DNA of 64,000 nucleotides, from the NCBI GenBank assembly GCA_011799875.1, contig CM022299.1:217185018-217249017 (forward strand), given 5' to 3'. Positions 11,974 to 24,000 of this stretch are shown here, in pieces. Each line of letters opens with the position of its first letter. Within the stretch, counting starts at the first letter, position 1. A program made the position numbers and the translations under genes. This stretch comes from Thinopyrum elongatum (lineage: Eukaryota; Streptophyta; Magnoliopsida; Poales; Poaceae). The notes beneath the pieces were generated by a model. The model saw only the letters and a list, made by a program, of their open reading frames with translations, did no database searches and had not been told where the DNA came from.

Positions 11974-12808
11974 ATGGATCCTCATCCACTTGCTAATCTT
12001 TCTAAGAGATCCAATTTTGATGAACCAATTGCTAGTGAGTTTTGTGCACTAGATTATCTTTATGAAGTTTTGCTTGAAATTCGTGAATCTGAAAATTGTG
12101 ATGAAGAAATTTATGAAGTGATTCACGATAGCTCCTTGAATGAAAAGCATGATTGCAATGGTTTTTACTATAAATTCTATTAATGTAAATTGTGCTAATA
12201 ATATGCAAAACTCTAAGCTTGGGGATGCTAGTTTTGCTATCTCCACTACTTGTTGCAATGATCATGATTGGGGTGATTCTTCTTATGATCTTGAAAATTT
12301 ATTTAAGCCCCATGATGAATATGAGATTGATAATAATGTTTGCTATAATATTGAAAGTGTGTTTGGAAGAGTGTCAACTTTAGATCCCACACATTTGGAG
12401 AATGTTCAATCTTATGAAATTTTTGATAAAAGTGGGTTTGGAGAGGTCATGACTTTAGTTAATGTTAATCCCACTATTTTGGAAGAGTGTCAACTTTGCA
12501 TGCATGTGGATCATGTAGAGAATATTTTATGTGATATCTATATTTTTGAATTTGATTATGATCCTACATGTAATTATTATGAGAGAGGAAAATATGGATG
12601 TAGAAATTTTCATGTCACTAAATTGCCTCTCGTTATGTTGAGATTGCTATTGTTTCTTTCTTCTTCCTTGCATATGCTAGTTTTTGCTTTCCTTGATAAT
12701 TTGTTTGCTTATAAGATGCCTATGCATAGGAAGTATGTTAGACTTATATGTGTTTTTCACATGCTACATGATGCTCTTTTCGTGTTTCAATTGCTATCTT
12801 TCATGTGA
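11974..12808 (+). pseudogene. E3 ORF of unknown function, frameshifted
   Basis: Starts MDPHPLANLSK at 11974 and runs about 64 codons. One extra T in the run at 12162-12166 then shifts the frame, and the protein continues in the next frame to TGA 12806-12808 (about 278 residues in all). I recognise no gag, protease, RT or integrase motif. Two similar motifs, FGRVSTL and FGEVMTL about 25 residues apart, are each followed by a PT-x-LE-type segment. A YYERG motif and a hydrophobic stretch (LRLLLFLSSSLHMLVFAFL, possibly membrane-spanning) precede MPMHRKYVRL. The same order occurs in the E2 protein on the other strand, so it is a real conserved coding region. Its role is unknown. Confidence 0.75.
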
Positions 12809-14710
12809 GCATCATCAAAATTATCAACACCTAGCTAAAAGGCTTTAATGAAAAGCGCTTGTTGGGAGACAACCCAATATTTTTATTTTCTGTTTTTGAA
12901 TAAATAATTTATCTAGACTCTGTTTAGATGTGTTTTTGTGTTTTAATTAGTGTTTGTGCCAAGTAAAACCTTTGGGATGGCTTACAGTGATAGTTGATTT
13001 GATCTTGCTGAAAAACAGAAACTTCTGCATCCAGTATCAGAATTTTAATAATTCACTGGAGCGTTGAAAAACCCTGAATTTTTTATACGAGATTTATATA
13101 TAAATTTTCTCTGTTTTCCTAAATTTTCAGAAGTTTTGGAGTTATATAAGTATTAGAACAATTCGGATCTTCTCAGACTGTTCTGTTTTTGACAGATTCT
13201 GTTTTCTTTGTGTTGTTTGCTTATTTTGATGAATCTATGGGTAGTATCGGGGGGTATGAACCATGGAAAAGTTGGAATACAGTAGATATTACACCAATAT
13301 AAATAAATAATGAGTTCACAACAGTACCAAAGTGGTGATTTATTTTCTTTTACTAACAGAGCTTATGAGATTTTCTGTTGAGTTTTGTGTTGTGAAGTTT
13401 TCAAGTTTTGGGTAAGGATTTGATGGACTATGGAATAAGTAGTGGCAAGAGCCTAAGCTTGGGGATGCCCAAGGCACTCCAAGGTAATATTCAAGAACAA
13501 CCAAGAGCCTAAGCTTGGGGATTCCCCGGAAGGCATCCCCTCTTTCGTCTTCGTCTATCGGTAACTTTACTTGAGGCTATATTTGTATTCACCACATGAT
13601 ATGTGTTTTGCTTGGAGCATCTTGTATAATTTGAGTCTTTGCTTTTTAGTTTGACACAATCATCCTTGCTGTACACACCTTTTGAGAGGGACACGCATGA
13701 TTCGTGATTTATTAGAATACTCTTTCTGCTTCACTTATATCTTTTGAGCTAGGCAATTTTGCTCTAGTGCTTCACTTATATCTTTTTAGAGCACGGCGGT
13801 GGCTTTATTTTATAGAAATTATTGAACTCTCATGCTTCACTTATATTATTTTGAGAGTCTTTAAACAGCATCGTAATTTGCTTTGGTTATAAATTTAGTC
13901 CTAATATGATAGGCCTCCAAGAGGGATATAATAAAAACTTTCATATAAAGTGCATTGAATACTATGAGAAGTTTGATTCCTTATGATTGTTTTAAGATAT
14001 AAAGATGGTGATATTAGAGTCATGCTAGCGAGTAATTGTGAATTTGAGAAATACTTGTGTTAAGGTTTGTGAGTCCCGTAGCATGCACGTATGGTGAACC
14101 GTTATGTAACGAAGTTGGAGCATGAGATATTTTTTGATTGTCTTCCTTATGAGTGGCGGTCACAGATGAGCGATGGTCTTTTCCTACCAATCTACCCCCC
14201 TAGGAGCATGCGCGTAGTACTTTGTTTCGATGACTAATAGATTTTTGCAATAAGTATGTGAGTTCTTTATGACTAATGTTGAGTCCATGGATTATACGCA
14301 CTCTCACCCTTCCACCATTGCTAGCCTCTCTTGTACCGCGCAACTTTCACCGGTACCATACACCCACCATATACCTTCCTCAAAACTGCCACCATACCTA
14401 CCTATTATGGCATTTTCATAGCCATTCCGAGATATATTGTCATGCAACTTTCCACCATTCCGTTTACTATGACACGCATCATCATTGTCATATTACTTTG
14501 CATGATCATGTAGTTGACATCGTATTTGTGGGAAAGCCACCGTTCATAATTTTTTCATACATGTCACTCTTGATTCATTGCACATCCCGGTACATCACCG
14601 GAGGCATTCATATAGAGTCATATTTTGTTCTAGTATCGAGTTGTAATTTTTTTGAGTTGTAAGTAAATAGAAGTATGATGATCTTCATTATTAGAGCATT
14701 GTCCCATGTG
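12809..14710 (+). other. E3 noncoding interior, 3' half (first part)
   Basis: AT-rich sequence between the ORF and the A-rich tract. It holds AAGCGCTTGTTGGGAGACAA (12855-12874), matched in E2, and two copies of the phrase AGCCTAAGCTTGGGGAT near 13450-13520. No pol domain and no believable ORF; the open frame 14276-14662 is histidine/tyrosine-rich without a recognisable domain. Confidence 0.6.
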
Positions 14711-14815
14711 AGGAAATAAAAAAAAGAGGCCAAAGAAAAAAAAGAAAAAAAGGAAAAAGAGAAAAAAAAAAGAAAAAAGAAAAAAAGAAAAAAATGAGAG
14801 AAAAAGAGAGAAGGG
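14711..14815 (+). repeat. A-rich low-complexity tract in E3
   Basis: About 105 bases made almost entirely of A and G, mostly runs of A broken by single G. It lies inside the noncoding part of E3 and is too far from the 3' LTR to be the polypurine tract. Confidence 0.9.
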
Positions 14816-15581
14816 GCAATGTTACTATCCTTTTTCCATACTTGTGCTTCAAAGTAGCACCATGATCTTCATGATAGAGAGTCTCCTATGTTGTCACTTT
14901 CATATACTAGTGGGAATTTTTCATTATAGAACTTGGCTTGTATATTCCAATGATGGGCTTCCTCAAATTGCCCTAGGTCTTCATGAGCGAGCAAGTTGGA
15001 TGCACACCCACTTAGTTTTCTTTTTGAGCTTTCATACACTTATAGCTCTAGTGCATCCGTTGCATGGCAATCCCTACTCACTCACATTGATATCTATTGA
15101 TGGGCATCTCCATAGCCCGTTGATACGCCTAGTTGATGTGAGACTATCTCCCTCTTTTTGTCTTCTCCACAACCACCATATTCTATTCCACCTATAGTGC
15201 TATGTCCATGGCTCACGCTCATGTATTGCGTGAAAGTTGAAAAGGTTTGAGAACGTCAAAAGTATGAAACAATTGCTTGGCTTGTCATCGGGGTTGTGCA
15301 TGATTTGAGTATTTTGTGTGATGAAGATGGAGCATAGCCAGACTATATGATTTTCTAGGGATAAGCTTTCTTTGGCCATGTTATTTTGAGAAGACATAAT
15401 TGCCTTGTTAGTATGCTTGAAGTATTATTGTTTTTATGTCAATATTAAACTTTTGTTTTGAATCTTATGGATCTGAACATTCATGCCACAATAAAGAAAA
15501 TTACATGGATAAATATGTTAGGTAGCATTCCACATCAAAATTTCTGTTTTTATCATTTACCTACTTGAGGACGAGCAGGAA

Positions 15582-15598
15582 TTAAGCTTGGGTATGCT
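15582..15598 (+). other. E3 polypurine tract region
   Basis: TTAAGCTTGGGTATGCT directly precedes the TG of the 3' LTR. Equivalent AAGCTTGGGG-type sequence precedes the E7 3' LTR, so this is the shared plus-strand primer region of these Athila-type elements. The usual purine run is interrupted by one T here. Confidence 0.65.
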
Positions 15599-17196
15599 TG
15601 ATACGTCTCCAACGTTTCTATAATTTTTGATTGTTCCATGCTATTATATTATCTGTTTTGGATGTTTTATATGCATTAATATGCTATTTTATATTATTTT
15701 TGGGACTAACCTATTAACCTAGAGCCCAGTGCCAACTTCTGTTTTTTCCTTGTTTTTGAGTTTCACAGAAAAGGAATACCAAACGGAGTCCAAACGGAAT
15801 AAAACTTTCACGATGATTTTTCTTGGACCAGAAGGAAACCAGGAGACTTGGAGATGAAGTCAGAGGAGCCACTAGGTGGCCACAAGGACGAAGGGCATGC
15901 CCAGGGGGTAGGGCGCGCCCCCCACCCTTGTGGGCCCCTCATGCACCTCCTGACCTAATTCTTTCGCCTATATATACTCATATATCCCCAAACCAACAGA
16001 GGCATCCACGAAAAGACTTTTCCACCATCGCAACCTTCTGTACCCATGAGATCCCATCTGGGGACCTTTTCCGGCACCCTGCCAGAGGGGGATTCGATCA
16101 CGCAGGGCTTCTACATCAACACCATTGCCCTTCCGATGAAGCGTGAGTAGTTTACCACAGACCTACGGGTCCATAGCTAGTAGCTAGATGGCTTCTTATC
16201 TCTCTTTGATTCTCAATACCATGTTCTCCTCGATGTTCTTGGAGATCTATTCGATGTAATACTTTTTTGCGGTGTGTTTGCCGAGATCCGATGAATTGTG
16301 GATTTATGATCAGCTTATCTATGAATATTTATTTGAATCTTCTCTGAATTCTTATATGCATGATTTGATATCTTTGTAATTCTCTTCGAACTATTGGTTT
16401 GGTTCGGCCAACTAGATTGGTTTTTCTTGCAATGGGAGAAGTGCTCAGCTTTGAGTTCAATCTTGCGGTGTCCTTTCCCAGTGACAGTAGGGGCAGCAAG
16501 GCATGTATTGTATTGTTGCCATTGAGGATAAAAAGATGGGGTTTTCATCATATTGCATGAGTTAATTCCTCTACATCATGTCATCTTACTTAATGCATTA
16601 CTCCGTTCTTTATGAACTTAATACTCTAGATGCATGCTGGATATCGGTCGATGTGTGGAGTAATAGTAGTTGATGCAGAATTGTTTTGGTCTACTTGACA
16701 CGGACGTGATGCCTATATTCGTGATCATTTCCTTAGATATCGTCATAACTTTGCGTTTTCTATCAATTGCTCGGTAGTAATTTGTTCACCCACCGTATTA
16801 TTTCCTATCATGAGAGAAGCCTCTAGTGAAACCTATGGCCCTCGGGTCTATTTTCCATCATATAATCTTCTACTTTTCATCATACAAGTTTCCGATCTAC
16901 TATTTTGCAATCTTTTACTTTCCGATCTATAAAACAAAAATACCAAATATTTACTTTATCGTTTATCTACCTCTATCAGATCTCACTTTTGCAAATAACC
17001 GTGAAGGGATTGACAACCCCTTTATTGCGTTGGGTGCAAGTTGTTTGATTTTTTGTGCAGGTATTCGGTGATTTGTGCGTTGTCTCCTACTGGATTGATA
17101 CCTTGGTTCTCAAACTGAGGGAAATACTTATCTCTACTTTGCTGCATCACCCTTTCCTCTTCAAGGGAAAAACCAACGCAAGCTCAAGAATTAGCA
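15599..17196 (+). repeat. E3 3' LTR (1,598 bp)
   Basis: Pairs with 10130-11728. TATA box at about 15968-15979. Ends GAATTAGCA, followed by the CATAT target duplication. Confidence 0.92.
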
Positions 17197-17201
17197 CATA
17201 T

Positions 17202-18114
17202 GACTAGCACATTTAAGCCTAACCCACTTCCTATGCATAGGGATTTTGTGAGCAAATAACTTATGGGAACAAGAATCAACTAGCATAGGAAGGCAAAACA
17301 AGCAAAACTTCAAAAATTTCAACACATAGAGAGGAAACTTGATATTATTGCAATATGTAAAAGCATATGTTCCCCTCTCATAATAATTTTCAGTAGCATC
17401 ATGAATGTTTTCATCAATATAGTTATCACATAAATCATTCTTTTCATGATCCACAAGCATAGAAATTTTATTACTCTCCACATAAGCAAATTTATTCTCA
17501 TGAATAGTAGTGGGAGCAAACTCAACAAAATAACTATCATGAGATACTTGATGGACATAATCAAATTGAACATTAAAATCATGATGACAAGTTTCATGGT
17601 TATCATTACTCTTTATAGCATACATGTCATCACCATAATCATCATAGATAGCAACTTCGTTCTCATAATCAATTGAAACCTCTTCCAAGATAGTGGAATC
17701 ATCACTAAATAAAGTCATGACCTCTCCAAATCCACTTTCATAATTATTAAAATAAGATTCAACACCCTCCAAAATAGTGGGATCATTATTACATAAAGTT
17801 GACACTCTTCCAAACACACTCTCATCAATATAATCATCATAAATAGGAGGCATGCTATCATCATAATAAATTTTCTCATCAAAACTTGGGGGACTAAAAA
17901 TATCATCTTCATCAAACATAGCATCCCCAAGCTTGTAGCTTTGCATATCATTAACATCATGGATATTCAAAGAATTCATACTAGCAACCTTGCAATCATG
18001 CTGATTCAAATATTTTATGTCAAACATTTTATAGAATTCTTCTTCTATCAATTGAGCACAATTTTCCTTTCCATCATGATAAAGATGAATAATATGAGGC
18101 CAGCTCAATTCCAT
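17202..18114 (-). CDS. E2 ORF of unknown function, interrupted by E3
   Basis: Minus-strand frame starting at 18114 (MELSWPHIIH...). It is open for about 304 codons up to the E3 insertion point and resumes at 10129 downward as MLHDALSMFQFF, so the uninterrupted protein was longer. It is acidic and rich in Asp, Glu and Tyr, with FGRVSTL at residues 101-107 and FGEVMTL at 129-135. Next come YYERG, a hydrophobic stretch (LKFLKFCLFCLPMLV) and IPMHRKWVRL near the insertion point. This order matches the E3 ORF. No known catalytic or nucleic-acid-binding motif is visible. Apart from the E3 insertion the visible frame has no stop, which suggests it was under selection until recently. Function unknown. 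Confidence 0.75.
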
Positions 18115-18209
18115 TTTTGTAGTTTTCTTTTATGAACCAAAATAGTGATAAAACAAGAAAATAAAATATTAAATTGCAAGATCTAAAGATATACCTTCAA
18201 GCACTCACC

Positions 18210-18227
18210 TCCCCGGCAAAGGCGCCA
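18210..18227 (-). other. E2 primer binding site (tRNA-Asp type)
   Basis: On the minus strand this reads TGGCGCCTTTGCCGGGGA, one base from the tRNA-Asp complement. It lies 10 bases from the LTR and shows that E2 runs right to left, with its 5' LTR on the right. Confidence 0.88.
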
Positions 18228-18237
18228 AAAAGGAGCT

Positions 18238-19778
18238 TGATGTCTACTACACAACTTGTTCTTGTAGACTCGTGTTGGGCCTCCAAGCGCAGAGTTTTGT
18301 AGGACAGTAGAAAATTTCCCTCAAGTGACCTAAGGTTTATCAATCCGTGGGAGGTGTAGGATGAACATGTGTCTCTCAAACAACCCTGCAACCAAATAAC
18401 AAAGAGACTCTTGTGTCCCCAACACACCAAATACAATGGTAATTTGTATAGGTGCACTAGTTCGGCGAAGTCATGGTGATAAAAGTGTAGTAATGATAGT
18501 AGATATTGATTTTTGTAATAGGAACAATAAAAAACAGCAAGGTAGCAATTGATAAAACGGGCACAAACGGTATTGCACTGCTTGAAACTGAGGCCTGGAG
18601 TCCGTACTTTCGCTAGTGCAATCTCTCAACAATGCTAATATAATTGGATCATATAACCATCCCTCAACGTGTGATGAAGAATCACTCCAAAGTTCCTATC
18701 TAGCGGAGAACATAAGAAGAAATTGTTTGTAGGATACGAAACCACCTCAAAGCTATTCTTTCCGATCAATCTATCCTAGAGTTCGTACTAAAATAACACC
18801 AAGCTATTCTTTTGGATCGATCTATCAAGAGTTTGTACTAAGATAACACCAAATAATTTCAGATTCATAATACTCAATCCAACACAAAGAACCTCAAAGA
18901 GTGCCCCAAGATTTCTACCGAAGAAACAAAGACAAGAACGTGCATCAACCCCTATGCATAGATTACCCCAATGTCACCTCGAGAACCCGCGAGTTGAGTG
19001 CCAAAACATATATCAAGTGAATTAATATGATACCCCATTGTCAACACGGGTATTCATAGCAAGACATACATAAAGTGTTCTCAAATCCATAAAAGTATTC
19101 AATCCGATAAGAACGAAATCTCAAAAGGAAAACTCAATTCACAACAAGATAGAGACGGAGAAACACCATATGATCCAACTATATTAACAAAGCCTGCGAT
19201 ACATCAAGATCATGCCATCTCAAGAACACGAGAGAGATTAAAAACATAGCTACTAGTACAAACCCTCAGCCCCGAGGGTGGACTACTACCTCCTCATCAT
19301 TGTGGCCGTTGGGATGATGAAGATGGCCACCGGTGCCAGAATAGGGTCTAGATTGATTTTTCGTGGCTACAGAGGCTTGCGGCAGCAGAACTTCTGATCT
19401 AGGGTTATTTCTGGGGGTTTCTGTATTTGTAGGATATTTTTGGCATTGGTTTCACGCGAAGATGTGCCTCGAGGTGACCACAACCCATCTGGGCGAGCTA
19501 GGCCCCTCTGGCTCGGCCTGGTGGGTTGTGCCCACCTCATGGCTCTTCTGGCCCTCCCACTAAGCTTCTAGTGCCTCTTTTGTTCCAAAAAAATCATCAA
19601 AAAGTTTTGTTGCATTTGGAGAACTTTTATTTCTGCACAAAAAACAACACCACAGTAGTTCTACTGAAAACGGTGTCAGTTCGGGTTAGTTCCATGCAAA
19701 TCATACCAAAACCATATAAAATTGTTGTAAACATGACATGAATACTTCATAAATTATAGATATGTTGGAGACATATTA
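18238..19778 (-). repeat. E2 5' LTR (about 1,541 bp), Sabrina-like
   Basis: In plus reading it starts TGATGTCTACTACACAAC and runs to GGAGACATATTA. On the minus strand the LTR therefore begins TAATATGTCTCCAACATATC, where family members have TGATA. The terminal G is apparently mutated, so the exact edge is uncertain by a few bases. The LTR body contains the CTCAAGTGACCTAAGGTTTA region I associate with Sabrina. The partner LTR lies outside the window. Sequence to the right enters E4 coding sequence, so E2 probably inserted there. Confidence 0.82.
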
Positions 19779-20282
19779 GCAGGTGGGGGACGTCACCTCC
19801 CTCGTGGAGCGGGCGGCGGACGAGGCGAATCAGGCTTGGGGGTTGCAGCACACGCGCTCCTAGATGTTCCAGGATCTTGAGCAAAGGGCTCGCTGCACCC
19901 TGAGATCCATCTGCAAGGAGAGCGTCTCCATCCCGCTCATGCCCGACGACGCCGGCTACCTTGCCTTCTTTACCAGGGTCATGGAGTGGCTTGAAGAGGG
20001 TGCGAAGAAGGTTGGCAAGCTCGTTGAAGAAGAAAGCCGCGACCTCCTCACCCAGGCGTTGACGCGCATCTTCGGTCATCGCCTTCGTTCTGATCCCGAC
20101 TTTGATTTCGAGGCCGTGATAGCCCCCATATCTGGGCGATCCGCGCTGCCCTCGGGGAGTGGGTGGAGGATCATGTGGATGCACTGAGTGCGCAGTTCAC
20201 CCTTGACAGCCACGGAGATTAGCACGGAGCCGAGCAACATGGGGGTGACAACGGCGATGGTGACGACAACGCGTCTCCTTAG
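19779..20282 (+). pseudogene. E4 antisense gene, C-terminal remnant
   Basis: Coding remnant on the strand opposite to E4 pol. From its edge with the E2 LTR it reads GDVTSLVERAADEANQAW, hits TAG at 19861-19863, and continues through MFQDLEQRARCTL and DDAGYLAFFTRVMEWLEEGA. A region FGHRLRSDPDFDFEAVIAP follows, then a frameshift near 20130, then IRAALGEWVEDHVDAL to a TAG at 20220, with the old frame ending at 20282. It is helix-rich and matches, from memory, the tail of the antisense ORF of grass Tat/RIRE2-like elements. Its end faces the end of E4 pol, as in E9. Function unknown. Confidence 0.7.
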
Positions 20283-21044
20283 GCCTCCATTCTTCTTTTT
20301 ACCAGCTGATACTTAACTGTGACCCCGCAGGGATGTGTAGAGTATTTTCCAGAAACTTTTAATGATGTACCGAACACATTCTTGTCCTCCTGGGCTTGCC
20401 TTTCCTTCATGCTTATTTTTGTGTTCTATGCTGTTTAGACATGGCCCCTGAGCAGGAGTCGATCGTCACTAGTATGCCGGGCCGCGATGCCTAGGCAAGG
20501 CCAGGAGATAAGCGCTCCTGGGCGAGAAGCTTGGGGGCAACGCGCGCCTGCTGGCTTGCTCATGAGCGTCGCACGAGGACTTAGGCACCAAAGCCTTGGT
20601 GGGGTGGTGTGCGCGGGGGCAGGCTTGCGCCCCGGAGCCCCTACCGCCTGGGCGCTTGATGCCGCTGGGGCTAGCCCGAGCGCAGGCACCATGCCTAGCC
20701 CCCGCTCGCACGAGGTTCACGAGGGAGGCGCCAGGTGCGCGTGGCTATCGAAAAACGAAATCCAACAAAACATCGTAAAGAAAAAATCCATTCCTTTTCT
20801 TACTGAAGAAGCAAAAAATATCAATCTTTATTCAGAGAAACCACAAGTTTGTTTACAAAAAAGAGGAAGGCTACCGCGTCTGACACCTTCATTGATCTTC
20901 CCACCAGAACAGAGCATGGGGCCTCCACTTGGGCGTGGGCATGATCGCTGTTCGATCGTTCTGCTAGCACGGAGCATGGAGCTTTCACTTGGGCGTGGGT
21001 GGGAGCTCCCGTGTGCCCGTGGGACGGTGCACCGGGAGGCTCCG
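20283..21044 (-). other. E4 noncoding spacer between converging genes (left part)
   Basis: Sequence between the end of the antisense gene and the end of pol, cut by E5. It is GC-rich in 20460-20740 and AT-rich around 20750-20870. The open frames seen (for example 20487-21137) have no domain and cross the E5 boundary, so I do not call genes. With 33342-33377 on the far side of E5 the original spacer was about 0.8 kb. Confidence 0.6.
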
Positions 21045-24000
21045 TGTGGCACCCCGGCTCAGAGAGACCGGAACGTCCCGTATTCCAGCCTAGAGATCAA
21101 GGAGAAGTCTTCTGGAATACGGCACTGCTCGGCATAGAACAAATCAGCTCTTTATTACAAACGATAAGTATACAAGGGCTCCGATATAATAGAGAATTAC
21201 ATCGGCACGGCAATGCTACGCTTGCCATGGTTTCTCTATGCAAGCAGCAGAACAACACATAGCAGCGGAATAACATCTAGCAGCGGAACAACGACGACGA
21301 CGATGGACTCACTCCGCAGGGACTCTGGCTGGAACTCTTATGCTAGCTCGCAAACTCGGGATCCACGACAATCAATCAAGCAGACAAGGCATGACCTAAA
21401 AACTGGCATGACACGCTAGGTCAGTACATTGAATGTACTTGCAAGCTCACAACAACCAAAGCAATCAAGACAAACAACAGCATGGCATTAACATGTTAAA
21501 GTGATGATGAACATGATACCACTAGAACATTATAAGCATGGCATGAACATGTTGAACATAACACATCTAGCATCACATGGAATGAGCATGGCAATGTTAC
21601 TCATGATATACACAAGATGATACTAGCATGCAGCATACTTAACATGATCCACTTGCTCAGTTTGGGGTTACCTTGTAACCACCACATATACCACTTACCA
21701 TCATGGACATCACACGATCACCTCAGGATCAAATCAAGCTTGGTATTAACAATACCGTAGTAATCAGTACATGACCACAAGGAGCTTGATCCTTACCCGT
21801 GATTACCGCATAACACCAGAAACATCAACCAGCTTTGGTATCCATGATACCACTATGATCCTCTCACGATCACATAAAGATCAACCAACTTCTTTCCTCA
21901 TCGAACCAGGGTTATAATTCAGGTTATTATTTCTATTGAACCATAGTGTGACCTACTACGAACTGGGCCCATATCCACGGGCGCGGCTATCGATAGATTA
22001 TACACTCTGCAGAGGTTAGTACACTGTACGCAGACTACAGAACCCAAGGCCTCGTACTCCCATTCGGGTGGACCAACGGTGTTCCGACAAAACTGATCTA
22101 TTGCATGACACTCTCCCGGCCACTCCGACAAACTCCCCTTTGGGCTAGGTCATTGGTGGCCCCGATGCCACTCGGGACATCCAACGGCCACCGTCGTGGC
22201 AAAACAAAATGGTCCCAAACGGGGACATGAGCTCAATACCAACACAGGCACACAAGGCTTATGTCTGCCTACCTGATCAGGGTAGCACGTGCCCATAACC
22301 TTCCCTAGTTGGAGGCACCGGCGAGAGGCATGACAATAGACCCAATTAGGGCCTGCCATAAAGGCAAATGTGGTTGCACCGGTCAGCTCGTCTAGATGGC
22401 ACTATGACTCAGCCAACAGGTGTTCAAGTTTGATTGAAGTCTGGTTAAACTTGAATGCAAATGATACTGAGTCATAACAGAATAACATGATGAAATAACA
22501 ATGCATATGAGCATGACATCAACATGAGCATGGATGAATAACACAACCATTTAGCACGTTCATCTTAACCTCAATAACAATAAAGCATTTACTCTACCAG
22601 ATGCAAATGAACATGGCATAACGGTGATACTGAATAGCACAAGTATAGCAAAGCATATCACTAATATGAACATAGTATGACCACTAGCATTGGGAAAATA
22701 ACTACCAGAATAGAACATGACAACAATATTAGCAAGTGAGCATCTAACCAACCAGATGAAATTAATCATGGCATAAGAACGAGCATGGATCCATAAGCAT
22801 GTAAAGCATTCACGGAAATATTAACATGCACAAATTATTAAAATATTCAAGTTGAAAACCATGGCTACTGCAAATCCATCATGCAAGTGGCTATCGTGGC
22901 TTGCATGGGGATGAAGAATACCCCGGGGAGAAGTGCGGTGAAGCCGCGGAAATATTTGTCGGAATTGTTCTCTCTCAGAGGAGGCTAGATAAGGGCAAGG
23001 GCAATATTGTCATTTCTAGTATGTGACCACATAGTGAAAATGGTACCTATAGAACGGGCTTGACGAGACGAAGACGTGGGCTTTGGAATCACCTGATTCG
23101 GAGTTACGGTCGTGGAGATATGAGTAGGTGAAGATCAAGGACTAATTTGTAAAAACTTCTTCACAAACAGGCCCCTGACTGGAAAAACTGAAAACACAAT
23201 GCTGAGAATACATTTTCTTATAGGGAAAACGTACTTTAGGCCGAAGAGAAACTGAAATACGTTTACCGAAGGTGAAAGCGTATTTGCTGGAAAGGCGCCT
23301 CCACTTATCCACGTCACCTGACCGGGTCAACGCCCTGTGCGGCTAACGAACGGGGCCCGCGTGGTGGTGGGGCCCGCTGGCAGGTTCTTATTCCTCCTCC
23401 TTCCTTCGCTCGCGAGGCAGAGAGCAGCCACGCGCTGCGGGTAGCCGTTCTGGTGCCCTGGGCCAACTCCGGCGACGCAGGTCACACCGGCGGACTCAGG
23501 ATGACTAGGCGCTCCTGCTCGACCTCCTCTCGTTCGCTGAGATGCACCGGAGCGGGCACGACCTCGGCCGCGGCAGATGGCGGTGTCGCTTATGGATGGG
23601 CAGGGAGATAAGGTGGCGGAGGAGAGACGAGGAGGGGTGGGAGAGCTCCTCCATGGTTGAGGCACTCCTCCAGAGGTGGCATAGTGGAGAGGGAGGGCTC
23701 TGGTGGCTCAAATTTAGGCAATGGCCGTGGCGACCATGGCGGGTGGGGAGTGGCTCCGGCGATGGACAAATGGGTCGGGGAGGCTCCTGGGGGTGTCGTA
23801 AGGCTGCTGGTGAGAAGAGGAGGGGCTCGGGTGGCCTTTTTATAGGCGAGAAGGTGCGGTGCTCGGGCGCGGCCGCGGTGACGCGTGCGCCGGTGAGCTG
23901 GCGTGAACGGAGCCAAGAAGAGGGAGGGGCCGCGAGCACAGAGGGTTCACGGGGAGGGAAGAGGACACGGGAGAGCTCGAGAAGGCTCGGGGAAGACGAT

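Larger units (their letters stand above)
10130..17196 (+). mobile_element. E3 Fatima-like Athila-type LTR retrotransposon, complete but non-autonomous
   Basis: Full-length 7.07 kb element. LTRs at 10130-11728 and 15599-17196 both start TGATACGTCTCC. The 5 bp target duplication CATAT is perfect (10125-10129 and 17197-17201). The interior has a tRNA-Asp-type primer binding site, one broken ORF of unknown function and about 2.8 kb of AT-rich sequence with no gag or pol. In sampled stretches the LTRs differ by about 3-5%, so it is older than E1. It is inserted inside the coding region of E2. The family name is from memory of Triticeae LTRs and should be treated as approximate; Athila-type placement rests on the PBS, the polypurine tract and the LTR start. 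Confidence 0.9.

Noticed and set aside
14276..14662. 128-codon plus-strand frame in E3
   Set aside because: His/Tyr/Thr-rich low-complexity translation in AT-rich interior, no counterpart recognised in E2 or E7.
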